A DNA stretch of 54,349 nucleotides from Chlorokybus atmophyticus. Its lineage: Eukaryota; Streptophyta; Chlorokybophyceae; Chlorokybales; Chlorokybaceae. Positions 11,801 through 22,600 of the stretch are shown here, one piece after another. The DNA is taken from positions 294,645 through 348,993 of the forward strand of contig RHPI01000890.1 in assembly GCA_009103225.1 (NCBI GenBank). The letters are read 5' to 3'. Under the pieces are notes generated by a model. The model saw nothing but the letters and a program-made list of their open reading frames with translations. It ran no database searches and had not been told where the DNA came from. The stretch's first letter is position 1. Each line of letters starts with the position of its first letter. Both the position numbers and the translations under genes were made by a program.

Positions 11801-11849
11801 TAAACCAAAGTACAAGCATGTTTCTGACTCAAATGCTGAGCATGCTTGA
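8841..11849 (+). CDS. GH27 alpha-galactosidase with C-terminal membrane anchor
   Basis: Fourteen exons: 8841-8952, 9105-9160, 9580-9636, 9707-9787, 9870-9919, 10023-10214, 10283-10317, 10387-10456, 10541-10670, 10759-10825, 10914-10982, 11071-11135, 11203-11400 and 11562-11849. They join in frame to 489 aa. The enzyme would remove terminal alpha-galactose from oligosaccharides, glycolipids or wall polymers. A signal peptide ([16 protein letters not shown]) is followed by [13 protein letters not shown], the start of the GH27 barrel. VDDCW, FGIYSDAG and LKYDWC (nucleophile Asp) follow, then WRTGPDL with the probable acid/base Asp, and [19 protein letters not shown] leads into the C-terminal beta domain. 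The last exon adds a hydrophobic span ([18 protein letters not shown]) and a basic tail, not usual for soluble GH27 enzymes, suggesting a membrane-tethered secretory or vacuolar protein. The exon 10/11 junction is the least certain. Confidence 0.92.
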
Positions 11850-13306
11850 TGCTCGCGCAAGTCCGCGCAGTTGATGTGTTTTGGGAAGGCTGGAGTGCAG
11901 ATTGCCACAGGGGGTTTGTAGCAAACAGCAGGCCATGTACGGCGGGCAAGTGAGTTTGGCTAGCTAGATAGCTTAGCTGTGCAGTGGATAAAGGCGGGCA
12001 TGTGGTGTTGTACTCATAAGAGTGTTGTCACTTCCTAGGTGTTAACTTAGTAGACGGTGGATTGGGTTTTGCAAGTATCTTGGTGTGAGGATATGGGTAT
12101 TGTGGTAATATAATGCGGTTGCTGAGTTGTTAGTGATGATGCTCATGGCATTATGTAGGTGCAGGTTGCGCACATAAAGGGAAATTGAATTGAAAAGATT
12201 GATATGATACTTTGTGCATGCAAGGCTTTGATGCGTGGTCACTGATTTTATTATCTTAATACCAGTATCAAGATAATAATAGCAGTTATTGTATTAATGT
12301 TACAATACATAACCTGGAAGCTATGTCAAATCCGTTTGTAGTAACATTCAATATTGTGCAATGGCGCAGTCCAAATTATATACATAGCACACAGTAGTGT
12401 ACACTAATATTAACAGGTTTATATGAAGGAGCTGCTGTTAAATAAATAAAAAATTCTCTATTATTGATTTTTTTCATGGTGTACCATGTTACAAATGGTT
12501 GCATTGCTTTTAACGTTTTAAAGTGTGTATATCATAAATGTGCACATGATGGTAACTATAACGAGCCAGCTTGACTTTGCCATGTTAAGCCGCTGTGTTG
12601 TTTTCGCCTGATCGCATTCAGCGGTGCAAAGAGTTTCCTATCTTTATATACATGCATTGATTACGAATGTATTGCAGCACCATGCACAACATCTATGTAC
12701 ACCAATGTTAGTAGATCTCAGTATGGTACATGGTTGGATTATTCAACAATTAAGCATATACGAGTCAGCTTTGCGAAAGTGTTGTTATAGCTTGCTTCAC
12801 CTTGCTGATTTTGTTCTGACTATGTGTGGTGATAGTACATTATGCGTATAGCGTGATCAGCGCATCTGTGTAACAAATAGGGTATACACTTCTGTAATTA
12901 ATACAACTAAATTGTTCAGGAATGCATGCAAAGTTTGAAGCAAGTTTTGAAGTATTGTTTCATGCTTTGGTATGGTTGGATTTGTTAGCAACAATAACTC
13001 CCATGCACCATGTGTTGCCATGACTTACCAATTCAACTAATCTACCGTATAAGGTTACCTGGTCTACCTGATAGGTGGTGAGCGATTGCCCACTGTGGGT
13101 CACTCCGCATGGGGGGAGATACATCCACACATGTTCATAGCTTGATGCCCACTGGCACGGCTTCGGAACCTTACATGTACTCAAACGTCTCGGACTCGGA
13201 TGAGTGACTCGAGTTGAGTTCAGAGTGAGTCGTTTGCCAGCCACGGCACACAGGCTTCTGGACGTCAGGCAGTCAAGTGTACCCGTTGAAGCACCTCCCG
13301 GCAAAC
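11850..13306. other. AT-rich intergenic region without recognisable genes
   Basis: Base composition becomes AT-rich from about 12,030 to 12,950, with no protein-like frames. The last 250 bases before 13,307 turn GC-richer and probably contain the 5' leader or promoter of the CP12-like gene. A 12-bp inverted motif, TATTATCTTAAT...ATCAAGATAATA, lies at about 12,249-12,278. Confidence 0.6.
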
Positions 13307-14276
13307 ATGGCGGCGGCGGCGGCGGCGGTGCTGTCTGTTAGCTCCCAGCCTTGCAGATCAGCAGTATCAATTTCTCGCCCCTTGACTCGGGCGGCCGCGA
13401 CGTCGACTCGTCCTGCAGCGGTCTCAGCCGCGCCCCGGCCCAGCCTCGTCCTGGGCGCCTCCGCCTTCAAGCCCCTGCAGCGCAACAGCAGGAGGGGCCT
13501 GGTGGTGGTGGCGGCGGCGGCCTCGGATGCCGCCGCCAGCGACACCGACATCATCGTCAAGGTCAGTCACAGGGCCATGGCATTGTTTCGCTGGTCGGGC
13601 GGTTTGTTGACAGCACAACACCCTGGGATTGCCAGGGCATGGTACCATCTCGCAGTTTAAGAAGCACGGCACTAGCACTGCATCAAACTGCTTCTTTCCT
13701 TACTTCTCCGTCGCACCATTCACCGCTGTTGACAATGATTATGTGCATGTGTGCATCGACTGCATTGACTTCACGATGTAAGCATGCACGTGCGTGTAAC
13801 AGTGGACGGAGGAGCTGACGGTGATCGAGGACGATATTGAGAAGACGATCAAGGAGGCGAAGGCGCTGGGCGAGGGCCCCGCGGCGGCCAACGAGTGGGA
13901 CCGCGTGGAGGAGCTCTGCGCCGAGGCCGCCCACAAGCGCACCCTCATCAAGGAGAAGACGGAGCGACGCCTCAAGGCCAAGGCGCCCACATACGAGGTC
14001 GACCCAGCCACCGTTTCCAGGGTGAGCAACCAACGCTTCCATCAAACTGTCAACCACCATCATCAAGCTTGCATGTTTGACAAGTGCATTGATTGGCTTG
14101 TTGTGCAGTGGTTGGCGGATCTGGAGAACATCACTGGGCGGATAGAGAGGACGATCGCCAAGGCGAAGGCGGCGGAGGGGGCTGCGGCTGTCAACGAGTG
14201 GGACCGCGTTGAGGAGCTGCGCGCAGAGGCATCACACAAGCGCGAACTCATCAAGGAAGCCACCACCAAATATTGA
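13307..14276 (+). CDS. Chloroplast protein with two tandem CP12-like domains
   Basis: Three exons, 13307-13561, 13803-14021 and 14109-14276, join in frame to 213 aa. CP12 binds GAPDH and phosphoribulokinase in the dark to switch off the Calvin cycle. Exon 1 encodes an Ala/Ser/Arg-rich transit peptide of about 65 aa ending RRGLVVVAAAA. Exons 2 and 3 each start with TGG and encode one repeat with the near-identical core NEWDRVEEL followed by AEA.HKR.LIKE. This matches the AWDxVEEL core and the following helix of CP12. The Cys pairs that form CP12's regulatory disulphides are absent: repeat 1 has one Cys directly after the core, repeat 2 has none. Redox control like classical CP12 is therefore doubtful. 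The start at 13,307 begins a clear transit peptide, and a TGTAA motif lies about 116 bases after the stop. Confidence 0.75.
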
Positions 14277-17200
14277 GTGTGTTCGCTTTCCACAGTTGGG
14301 TATTAGGTTTGATGCTCTTCACCTGCCTCCGTGCGAGTCGTGTGTTGTAGTGCTCGCATGTTATGGCATCATGCGTTGAGGCAGCTACTTATGTAACAAG
14401 ATCTCCATACAATTGCATGGGAAGCGAGCATTGCCGACAGCAATTTGTAGCCCATGCCCATCGTTATTCGCTTGGTGAATTTGTATGCATTGCCTACCAA
14501 GCTTGCATTGCTGCGCACCTTGAAGTGTATAACAGACGGTATGCTAGGATATGTGGGTGAATGTCAGAGTGGTCATGCTGTGGGCTCACTGCAGGATGCA
14601 GTGTTGGGGGAGTTGTGGTGTTTACATTAGATGTGCAAGTGGTAGTGGTACAGCTATCATCTGTGAGGAAAAGCGCAATACCCAGCATTGCAATCATGTA
14701 GTTTACGCACGAGAAACAATTTGCATTGTCAATTAGAGGTCAATATGGCCTTTACTTTGCAAGTTACAATGCAAAACATCTTGTTGGATCAATAGCAACT
14801 TCAATTGCAATCACAATAGCCATAGCAATGGTACTAGTAATAGCAACGCTTACAACTTACTTGACAAGCTTCACGCGAGTCATGTTAGAGGCAGGTGGCA
14901 TAACCAGAACCATCACTGTTTTTCGGACCCTGGGTGCAAAACGAGATTTTCAGATATTGCGGTTGTTTCCCTACCCACATGATGATGGGCGAGACAAGGC
15001 TTCTTGCAATAGGGAAACTTACAGTTAAGTATACATTTGCGAAGGATATAGAAATGAAGTATACAACAGGTAATCAAGTGACTTGCCATTTGACAACATT
15101 AGAAATGTTTCAAAATGGTAGTAGTAAGCATCCGGACGAAACAATTATTGACAAGCATAAATGAGCTTGCGAAGTATGGGGTAAGAGGAGGAAAGGGGGA
15201 AGAGGGGATTCATCTCGATTATTTTTTGTTATACCACCGTGCAAGCTGATATGCACAACGCACAAGAAGATGGAGTAGGTAAGAACGAACTGTCCAAAAA
15301 CTGTGTACGGTACAAGCCACATATACCACATATATTTATGTGGAGTCGGCGGCCGGGGGGAGGAGGAGGAGTCGGTGCTAAGGGATTGAGCTTGTTAGCT
15401 TGTCAAAAAGTAAACTTCTTATCGTTTGATATATATTACAATAAGGTTGTTATTTTATACATCCCTTATTGAATGGCTTGGTCAGCTCCTTTCATGCCGT
15501 ACGGGATGTTGTCATTTACGCAATGTACGCGAAGCCAAAACATAACGACTGAAAACGCTATATCACAAGCAACACCAGCGTGTCACACTATGATATAGCA
15601 ATATCAACTTGATGTTGTTTTGTTGTAACATCCGCTGATATAATTTATGTTTGTAACAATACGTTGATATGTTTATGGTGAAATACACGAAATGCAATTG
15701 CGTTGCATTTTAACCTTAATATGTCAAAAATATTATCTTTATACATATCGCATTTATATTCGTTACATTATACGTTGCATGTATACATTTGTCACTTTTG
15801 CATGCCTCTATAAATGGAATAGCAAGTACTTACATACATGTAAAAGACCAACTTGCAAAGCTGGATAAAGGCCATTTATGCCAGTTTTGCAAGTCAGGCT
15901 TCGACATGTGCCTGCGCAAGGAGTTACCTTAAACATATGGAAAACCAGTGCGGTTAATAGCTAACCACGTGTTTATCAAATTTCGCGGGTAACTTGCAGC
16001 TTCAATTGCACGAGTTGCTAATGCACTATGACATTAGGTATGCAAGCTGCACAAAAGAAGATCACCGGATCGCTTTTGATGAACAGTACGCAAGACTTGT
16101 CTTTGCGCCGCGCAAAGACAATTCTTGCGCACTTGCGGCAACATAATCTTGGTCATTTTACTGACACATTTAGCACGTACATTATTATGTACATTTTAGC
16201 ACACCAACACTCAAATTAACACAACCAATATACAATCAGCGCTTGTTTACAGGCTGATCGACAGCTACATAAAAGTTACCTAAGCACTACTTGCGTGACG
16301 GTGGCTCTTGCCACACAAAAAGAGGTTAATTATGGAGCCATCTATTTATTTCTTAATAGCATGTTATAACATCTCTGCCGAAGCCGAGAAAAACTACAGC
16401 AGGAATACAGATAGCTAAACTTCAAGACACAAATTCATGCAGCAGCAAAGAATATATGTTACTTTCGTGCACAGACAGTAAGGAAAGCGCATGCATTCAC
16501 GATTGTCACGATCTCAGCAGCAGCCTTCTTGTAAGTGTTTGCATATGTGTCCATTATTGAGACGTAATACACACTATGTGCACTGATATTATACAATGTG
16601 TGACAATCAGTTGAATGGTAAAAAGGATTGACATGCTATGCATAACATCAATGCAACCTTTGGTGAAATGCATGTAAAAAAACGTTTTTGTTGTAGTTAT
16701 TACAGTCTGATATATGCGTTTTACCTGATGATTACCAATGACAATACTTATGTTATAGACTAGTGATTTTTCTTTTAAACAGTAGTAATGAGCTAGGTAA
16801 TCAATTAAAAAGTCTAATGTATATAGTATATTACATTCCGATGATGCAATGCATTGTGATTCACTTTGCTTTTTATGCTTTACTGAATGTTACGCAAGGT
16901 TGTAAATCGCGTTGAAAGCTTTGCAATTGCAGGTTTTTGTACCTTCGATTGAGCATTGTTACACAATATGTTTATTTGCTCTTACACGCGAATACTCATA
17001 TGGTGATCATGACTAGCCCAGTTTAAATTATTAATTTATATGCTGCATGCTTTTCGACTTGTAGCTTAACGCTATGGCGAGCCCCCATTTATCACCACTC
17101 TGAAGAGGGAGGTTGCCCGTATGTGGCTTGCAATTTTTCTTCGTTTGTAAAGTTGTTAAGGAAATAAGCAATTGACAATTAATTGCGTGTTCAATATATC

Positions 17201-18490
17201 GTGAGTAATTACCGGCTCCAATCACACAAGTTTCTAGAGCGCTATGTGGCACCAACATTCAAGATCGCCGTTATTAACGAACGCCCTTAAGTAAGCTCAA
17301 AAAGGGGTACCATCAAATCGCCAAGAAAGAAAAGAAAGTGAAAGATTTCAACTCGCGGCATTTCTACCGCCAGTGGCAACTCTTTATTTGCTGGCTCCCT
17401 TAGCACGTACATTACACCAATGTACATATTAACAAGTCTGCACAAAAAGGAACGAAACTTATATACAATCAGCGCTTGCATAAGGTGGGTATGCGTAAAC
17501 CAGCAGCTACAATATACTATAGTTGCCAAAGCGCTTCTAGCAATGCGGTGTATCCTGTTGCAAGAAGTGGTGTTCATTAGCACGTCAAGTTTGGTCCTCA
17601 ATATCATGTATAGTATATAATGCGACACTCCTACTCAAGCTAACGTATGGGCACATACGCACACATGCACAATTAGCATAAAAGGTACCCATGTAGGAGT
17701 CAACGCCACATCCTGTACACTCAACAACCGCTCAAGTGCTCGTAATACCTTCATTATGATAATAAATATGATACGGCGTCATTACGTGACATGTTGGATT
17801 GTATGGTATTTCATCTCAGTATGACAGTTGCCTGTACATATGTAAACAACATAGTCAATAGCCGTAAGAACAGAACGTTATTAACAAGTAATAATGCAAG
17901 TGACGTAATAACATGTTTAAATGATGATCATTTTCTGCGCTGTCTCTCTTTGTCTCGTTATATAATGCGGATGCCCCTTCTCATGCAAAGTGCCCCCCTT
18001 GACTTCCAAATTTTGTATTGTAGTAAAAGTAGGACCCCCCCCCCCCCTTTGGGTATACTATAGAATTGTGCTTGCTTGGGCAGTGTGAACGGCGAACACG
18101 TCATAAGCAGTTGTTGTGAGCCTCCTCTCAAGGCGACATAAATTTGCGTTCGTGGCGGGGTGCGATCTGCTCGGCACGTGCGCTGCTTTCTACTGGACCG
18201 CTGGTACGGGCACCCGCGCCACAAAGAAAGCAGCTTTTGTCAGTTTTGATGCGACTTCTGCATAAGAATCACCCTCAACGCGACGAGGCGGCTGCAAGCA
18301 CCTCGCAATCGTGACGCGCCCATGCGCTTCTTATAATGAAGGCCCTTCAACGCCACACCTTTCACTGTCAGGGGCCTCACGTGAGGGTGTCACGCCAATA
18401 TCCCCATGATGGGACAAGCCGCCCATCCGACGGCATATAGACCACAGACGTCAAATCAGACCAGCAACAAAAATATCAATAGGGACCCCA
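14277..18490. other. Long AT-rich intergenic region, no recognisable genes
   Basis: No supportable coding region was found. It contains a TGTAA motif at 14,392, probably the 3' end signal of the CP12-like gene, and G-rich patches near 15,180-15,215 and 15,348-15,375. A dispersed motif occurs at 16,228-16,245 and again at 17,461-17,478, and there is a 13-base C run at about 18,035-18,047. From about 18,060 the GC content rises towards the receptor-kinase gene. Confidence 0.6.
16171..17478. repeat. Dispersed direct repeat, two copies 1.2 kb apart
   Basis: TTAGCACGTACATTA at about 16,170 and 17,399 is followed in each copy by TGTACAT and then by ATATACAATCAGCGCTTG (16,228-16,245 and 17,461-17,478). 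The intervening bases differ, so these look like two diverged copies of one small repeat of about 80 bp. Confidence 0.55.
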
Positions 18491-18493
18491 CCA

Positions 18494-18831
18494 TTGGCTT
18501 CTGCAGGGACGGCTTCCACGGAGAGTCGCGACTCAGGGCGCGACCCAGAGCTTAGCAATGCAGTCCATTGCTTACTCGCTCGGTTTTGTATGATGCCCTT
18601 CCCCGTCCTTTTCCACTTCGTCGTCTTGCATTCTCGCTCAAAGCAAGGACTGCTTTTTGTGCCTTTCTCCGACAGTCATGTTCAACAAACCGCCGTAATA
18701 CACACGCTAAACACCGACGGCTGGTGCGGCATACACTGTGTTAAGCTTCAGCCGGACAATGAAGCCGGTGGTACGTTTGAATGTTTGTGTGTGCGTAAAT
18801 TCACCACAGTTGACGGTACTTGTGCTGGTGC

Positions 18832-18867
<36 letters not shown>

Positions 18868-19640
18868 TCTCCGCGGTATGGTGCATGTCGCAAGCGGAAA
18901 GCTGTCCTGTTGTGTTGCTGCTTTCTAGCAGCAACGTGGTTGTGCTTACCAGCTCCAACAACAACGCTCAACAGTCGCAGCAGCGGTGGTGACACTGAGC
19001 CAGTGCATGAGGTGCGTGTTTGGTACGCAAGCATGGTGGGGGCGGGTGGGTTGGCATTCAGAATCGCTGGCAAAGATGATGTCAGCGTGCATGCTACAGC
19101 GGGTTGCACCGCTCACTGCAGTAACTGCAAGTATAGTCGGTCATACGTCAAGTTCCAGCAAGGCTGTAGGCATGCAGTTGTCGTGCTAGTGTGCAGTTCA
19201 GTAACATGCTTGGCTTCGTGTGCATGCAGCTTGCACATGTAGGTATATGTGCCTGCCGCTACTTGTAGCGCATAGCCGTCGCTTGTGGTGCGCATAAGTT
19301 GGCGCCCGCGGCCAGCCGCGGTTGTGACTAGACAGCTGCCGCGTGAATGACTCTTGTCACTCCGCTCAGTCCTTGGCCAAAGCGGTGACTGCGTTTTTGC
19401 GCGTTCAAGCTTGCAACGCTACTAGGGGCTGTTGTAGTATGCATGCTATTCAGTTTGCGTCACGCTTAGGATTCTGCCGCCACGCCTGTCAGACGGCTTG
19501 CTTTTTGCACTTTCAAGGCACCCTTTGGCACTGGAAAGCAAGCAAGCTTGAACAACCACCACCACAAACACGACAGCAAGAACCACACTGGTCGTATACA
19601 CACTGCTTCATCATCCTACAGGGTGCTGGTCGGCGGCCTC
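18494..19640. other. GC-rich leader region with (GGC)n microsatellite
   Basis: A GGC trinucleotide run lies at about 18,832-18,866. Frames across it give poly-Gly, poly-Ala or poly-Arg and cannot be trusted. No domain was recognised. It lies just upstream of the receptor kinase and may be its promoter or 5' leader, or an unrecognised small gene. Confidence 0.4.
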
Positions 19641-19646
19641 AACATC

Positions 19647-22600
19647 ATGGGGCTTGCGGAGAGGAGCGGCATGATGGTGAAGCGGCCCACTCAGCCAACC
19701 CCTCGTGTACAGCTGCTGCTGGTGTGTGCCGTGCTGGCATGGGCGGCGGCATTCGTGCCTGGGGCCGAGGGAGGATCATTGGATGCGGACGGGAAGGCGC
19801 TGCTGGCGTTCAAGAACGCCTTAACGGTGGACACGCACAAGTCCACGGCGGCATGGCTGCCGGGCACGGACCCGTGCATGTGGCCAGGCGTGGCATGCAG
19901 TGGGAGCGGCGATGCTGCGAGGGTGTCAGTGGTGTCGATGACCAACTGGGGTCTCCAAGGCCGCCTCGTCCCTGAGCTCGGCGTTATGGACGCCCTCCTT
20001 GACCTCACCCTCAACATCAACTCCCTGCAGGGACCCCTGCCGGACACCTATGGCAACATGACTAGCCTCGTCACGCTGTAAGTTAAAGGCAATGCTTTGC
20101 TTGATTGAGAAATGGTGAAGTATTGACACAAGAACTGATGTGTATCCTGTTACATTAGCTCCGTTGGCCATAATCCAGTGGGTGGCGGAATTCCTGAGAG
20201 CATTCTGCAGCTACCTCAGCTCGCCACATTGTAAGTGATCTTTGTTCAATGTTTGTAGTCATAATCTGGGCAAGTCGCAGCGCATTGATGTTTGTGGGTT
20301 GTAGAGAGATAAGCAATGCTGGACTCTACGGCCCTATTCCGGACATGACTGGCCTCAAACAGCTGCGCTCCGTGTAAGCGCGTGTGCAATTCTTATCCGC
20401 AATGCACATGCAACCACACAAAGCTTACACGAGCACTGGTGTTCACACATGCAGCGACCTTTCCGTGAACAATCTTATTGGCCCTGTCCCGGAATTCGAT
20501 TCTGCACAGGCTATCTCACAGCTGTAAGTATCTCGTCAAGTTGTGGCACATATCAAGTGGATGGAAGTTATTAACATGGCAACTACGCACTCGTCGTCAG
20601 TCAACTTAATAAGCTTTGTGTGCCCCTCAGGTGGTTGTTCAACAACTCCTTGTCCGGTGGCATCCCGAAGTCGCTCGGCAGCATGACAACATTTACCTCC
20701 CTGTGAGTGCAGGTCTTTTCGCTTTTGGTTGCAAAGCAAAAGGATTTCGCGTGTAAACATACATTTGACCTTTCTCGCATTGCAGTTACCTTAACAGCAA
20801 TCAGCTCGCTGGTGTCATTCCTGAAGAGCTCTCTTCCCTTGCCAACATACTGCTGTGAGTGCCCCTGGCAAATGCACTGACCTGTGTGTTTGTTGCATGC
20901 AAGCTGCAACTAATTCGTACCCAATGTCACAGCGACTTTTCCAACAACCATCTCATTGGAGAGGTTCCTGCTTCGTTTTGGTCGGCACCGCAGCTTGGGT
21001 AAGGGCAAGTACTTTGTGACAAACATGCAACAGAAATTCGCGCGAGTGTGTCGCGCGGAGCTTTCTCAGTTTGCTTGCCAGAAGTGTGTCGTGACGACCC
21101 TTTCATGAAATCCAATTCGTTGCAGGTTGAGTGGCAACCTTGGGCTGTGTGGGCCCGTTTTAGGCTCCGCGTCTGCTAACATATCAAACACAAACATTGG
21201 CCAGAACTGTAAGCAGCCACCTTTCCTCACTGCTTGTGCTTCTCATCACCTCATGACTCATCTTCCTGACCATCACACTGCGTTGAATGTCTGGGCAGGC
21301 ACATGTGATGTTGATGGCTACGCATACTCTGGTCTGCCGGGCCGCTGCTTTCGGGAGGTGCGCTTGGCGTCGCAGGCGCAGGCAGCTGCGGGTTGTCTAG
21401 CGTTGGGCGGGCAATTGGCCGAACCACACAACAGCTTGCAAGCCACCATTGCGTGGAATGTGTGCCGGAGCATCAATGCGACTTCTTGCTGGATTGGCCT
21501 GAAGCAAAGTGCCAGTCAGTATGTGTGGTTATCAGACGGCTCGGCTGCAACATACACGCCGTGGGTGCCAGGCCAACCCAGCATTACAGACGATGGTTGT
21601 GTGGTTGTCACTGGCAATAATCAGCCTCAGTTTGACGACCGGCTTTGTGACACGGGGTCCGAGGTGGCAACGTACTTGTGCCAGCTGCCGGCAACCGTAT
21701 CTTCTTCGGGCTCCATCTGTCCTGCTGGCTCCAGTGCAGCAGGCGACGGCCAATGCTACACTGCGCAACCATTTACTAACAGCGGTGTCACGGATGCGCG
21801 CAATGCTTGCGCAAGCTTGGGCGGTGACCTTGCAACCATTGCTGGCAGCACTGCGCTTGCTGGAGCCCTGCAGGCTTGCCAAGGACAGCACTTCTGCGCC
21901 ATAGGGCTCAATGACCAGGTATGTGTACATGCGTACATAGTTTTGCTCATGTGGAACAGTTGATGCACGTCTCGCAACCGAACATCTTCTTCGCTTTCAG
22001 GTCACAGAGGGTAGCTACGTGTGGTTTGCGGACCCATCGCGCTACTCCAACTTCACGAACTGGGCTCCGGGCGAGCCTTGGCCCGGTACAACCGCCGCTT
22101 TAGCCAGTGATTGCGTGCAGATGTGGAGCTCAACTTCACTCGGGTTCTGGAATGGCACTGCTCTCATCGTAAGACCACACTTGTAATAGCTGTCACACAA
22201 GTAGATACTTTGACCTTGTTACACGATCACCATGTACTCATCATTCCTTGTCATGCGCAGGTGACAACGCCTCGGGGGTCGTTTGTGGATGTCCCGTGTA
22301 ACAACTTCGTGGGTTCCGCTCTATGCCAGATTGATCTGAGCCCAAACAATGACTACGCTGCCTACATGGGCTGCTTCCAAAGCACTGCCTCAGACGATGT
22401 GTTGCCGATACGGTTGAGTGCGTCAAACATCACACCCGACTCGTGCATCTCCACCTGCCACGAGTACTCGTACTCATTCGCGGGTGTTGTTGATGGGAAC
22501 CAATGCCGCTGTGGAAATGTAATCTCCAGTCAAGCCCAAGTGCTCACAGGTACCAATGCAAGATTTCATTCATGTGAGACCACATGTGTATCGTCCTGCA

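Noticed and set aside
18734-19109. Poly-Gly, poly-Ala or poly-Arg proteins across the GGC run
   Set aside because: All frames through a trinucleotide repeat stay open by chance. No domain or splice support was found.
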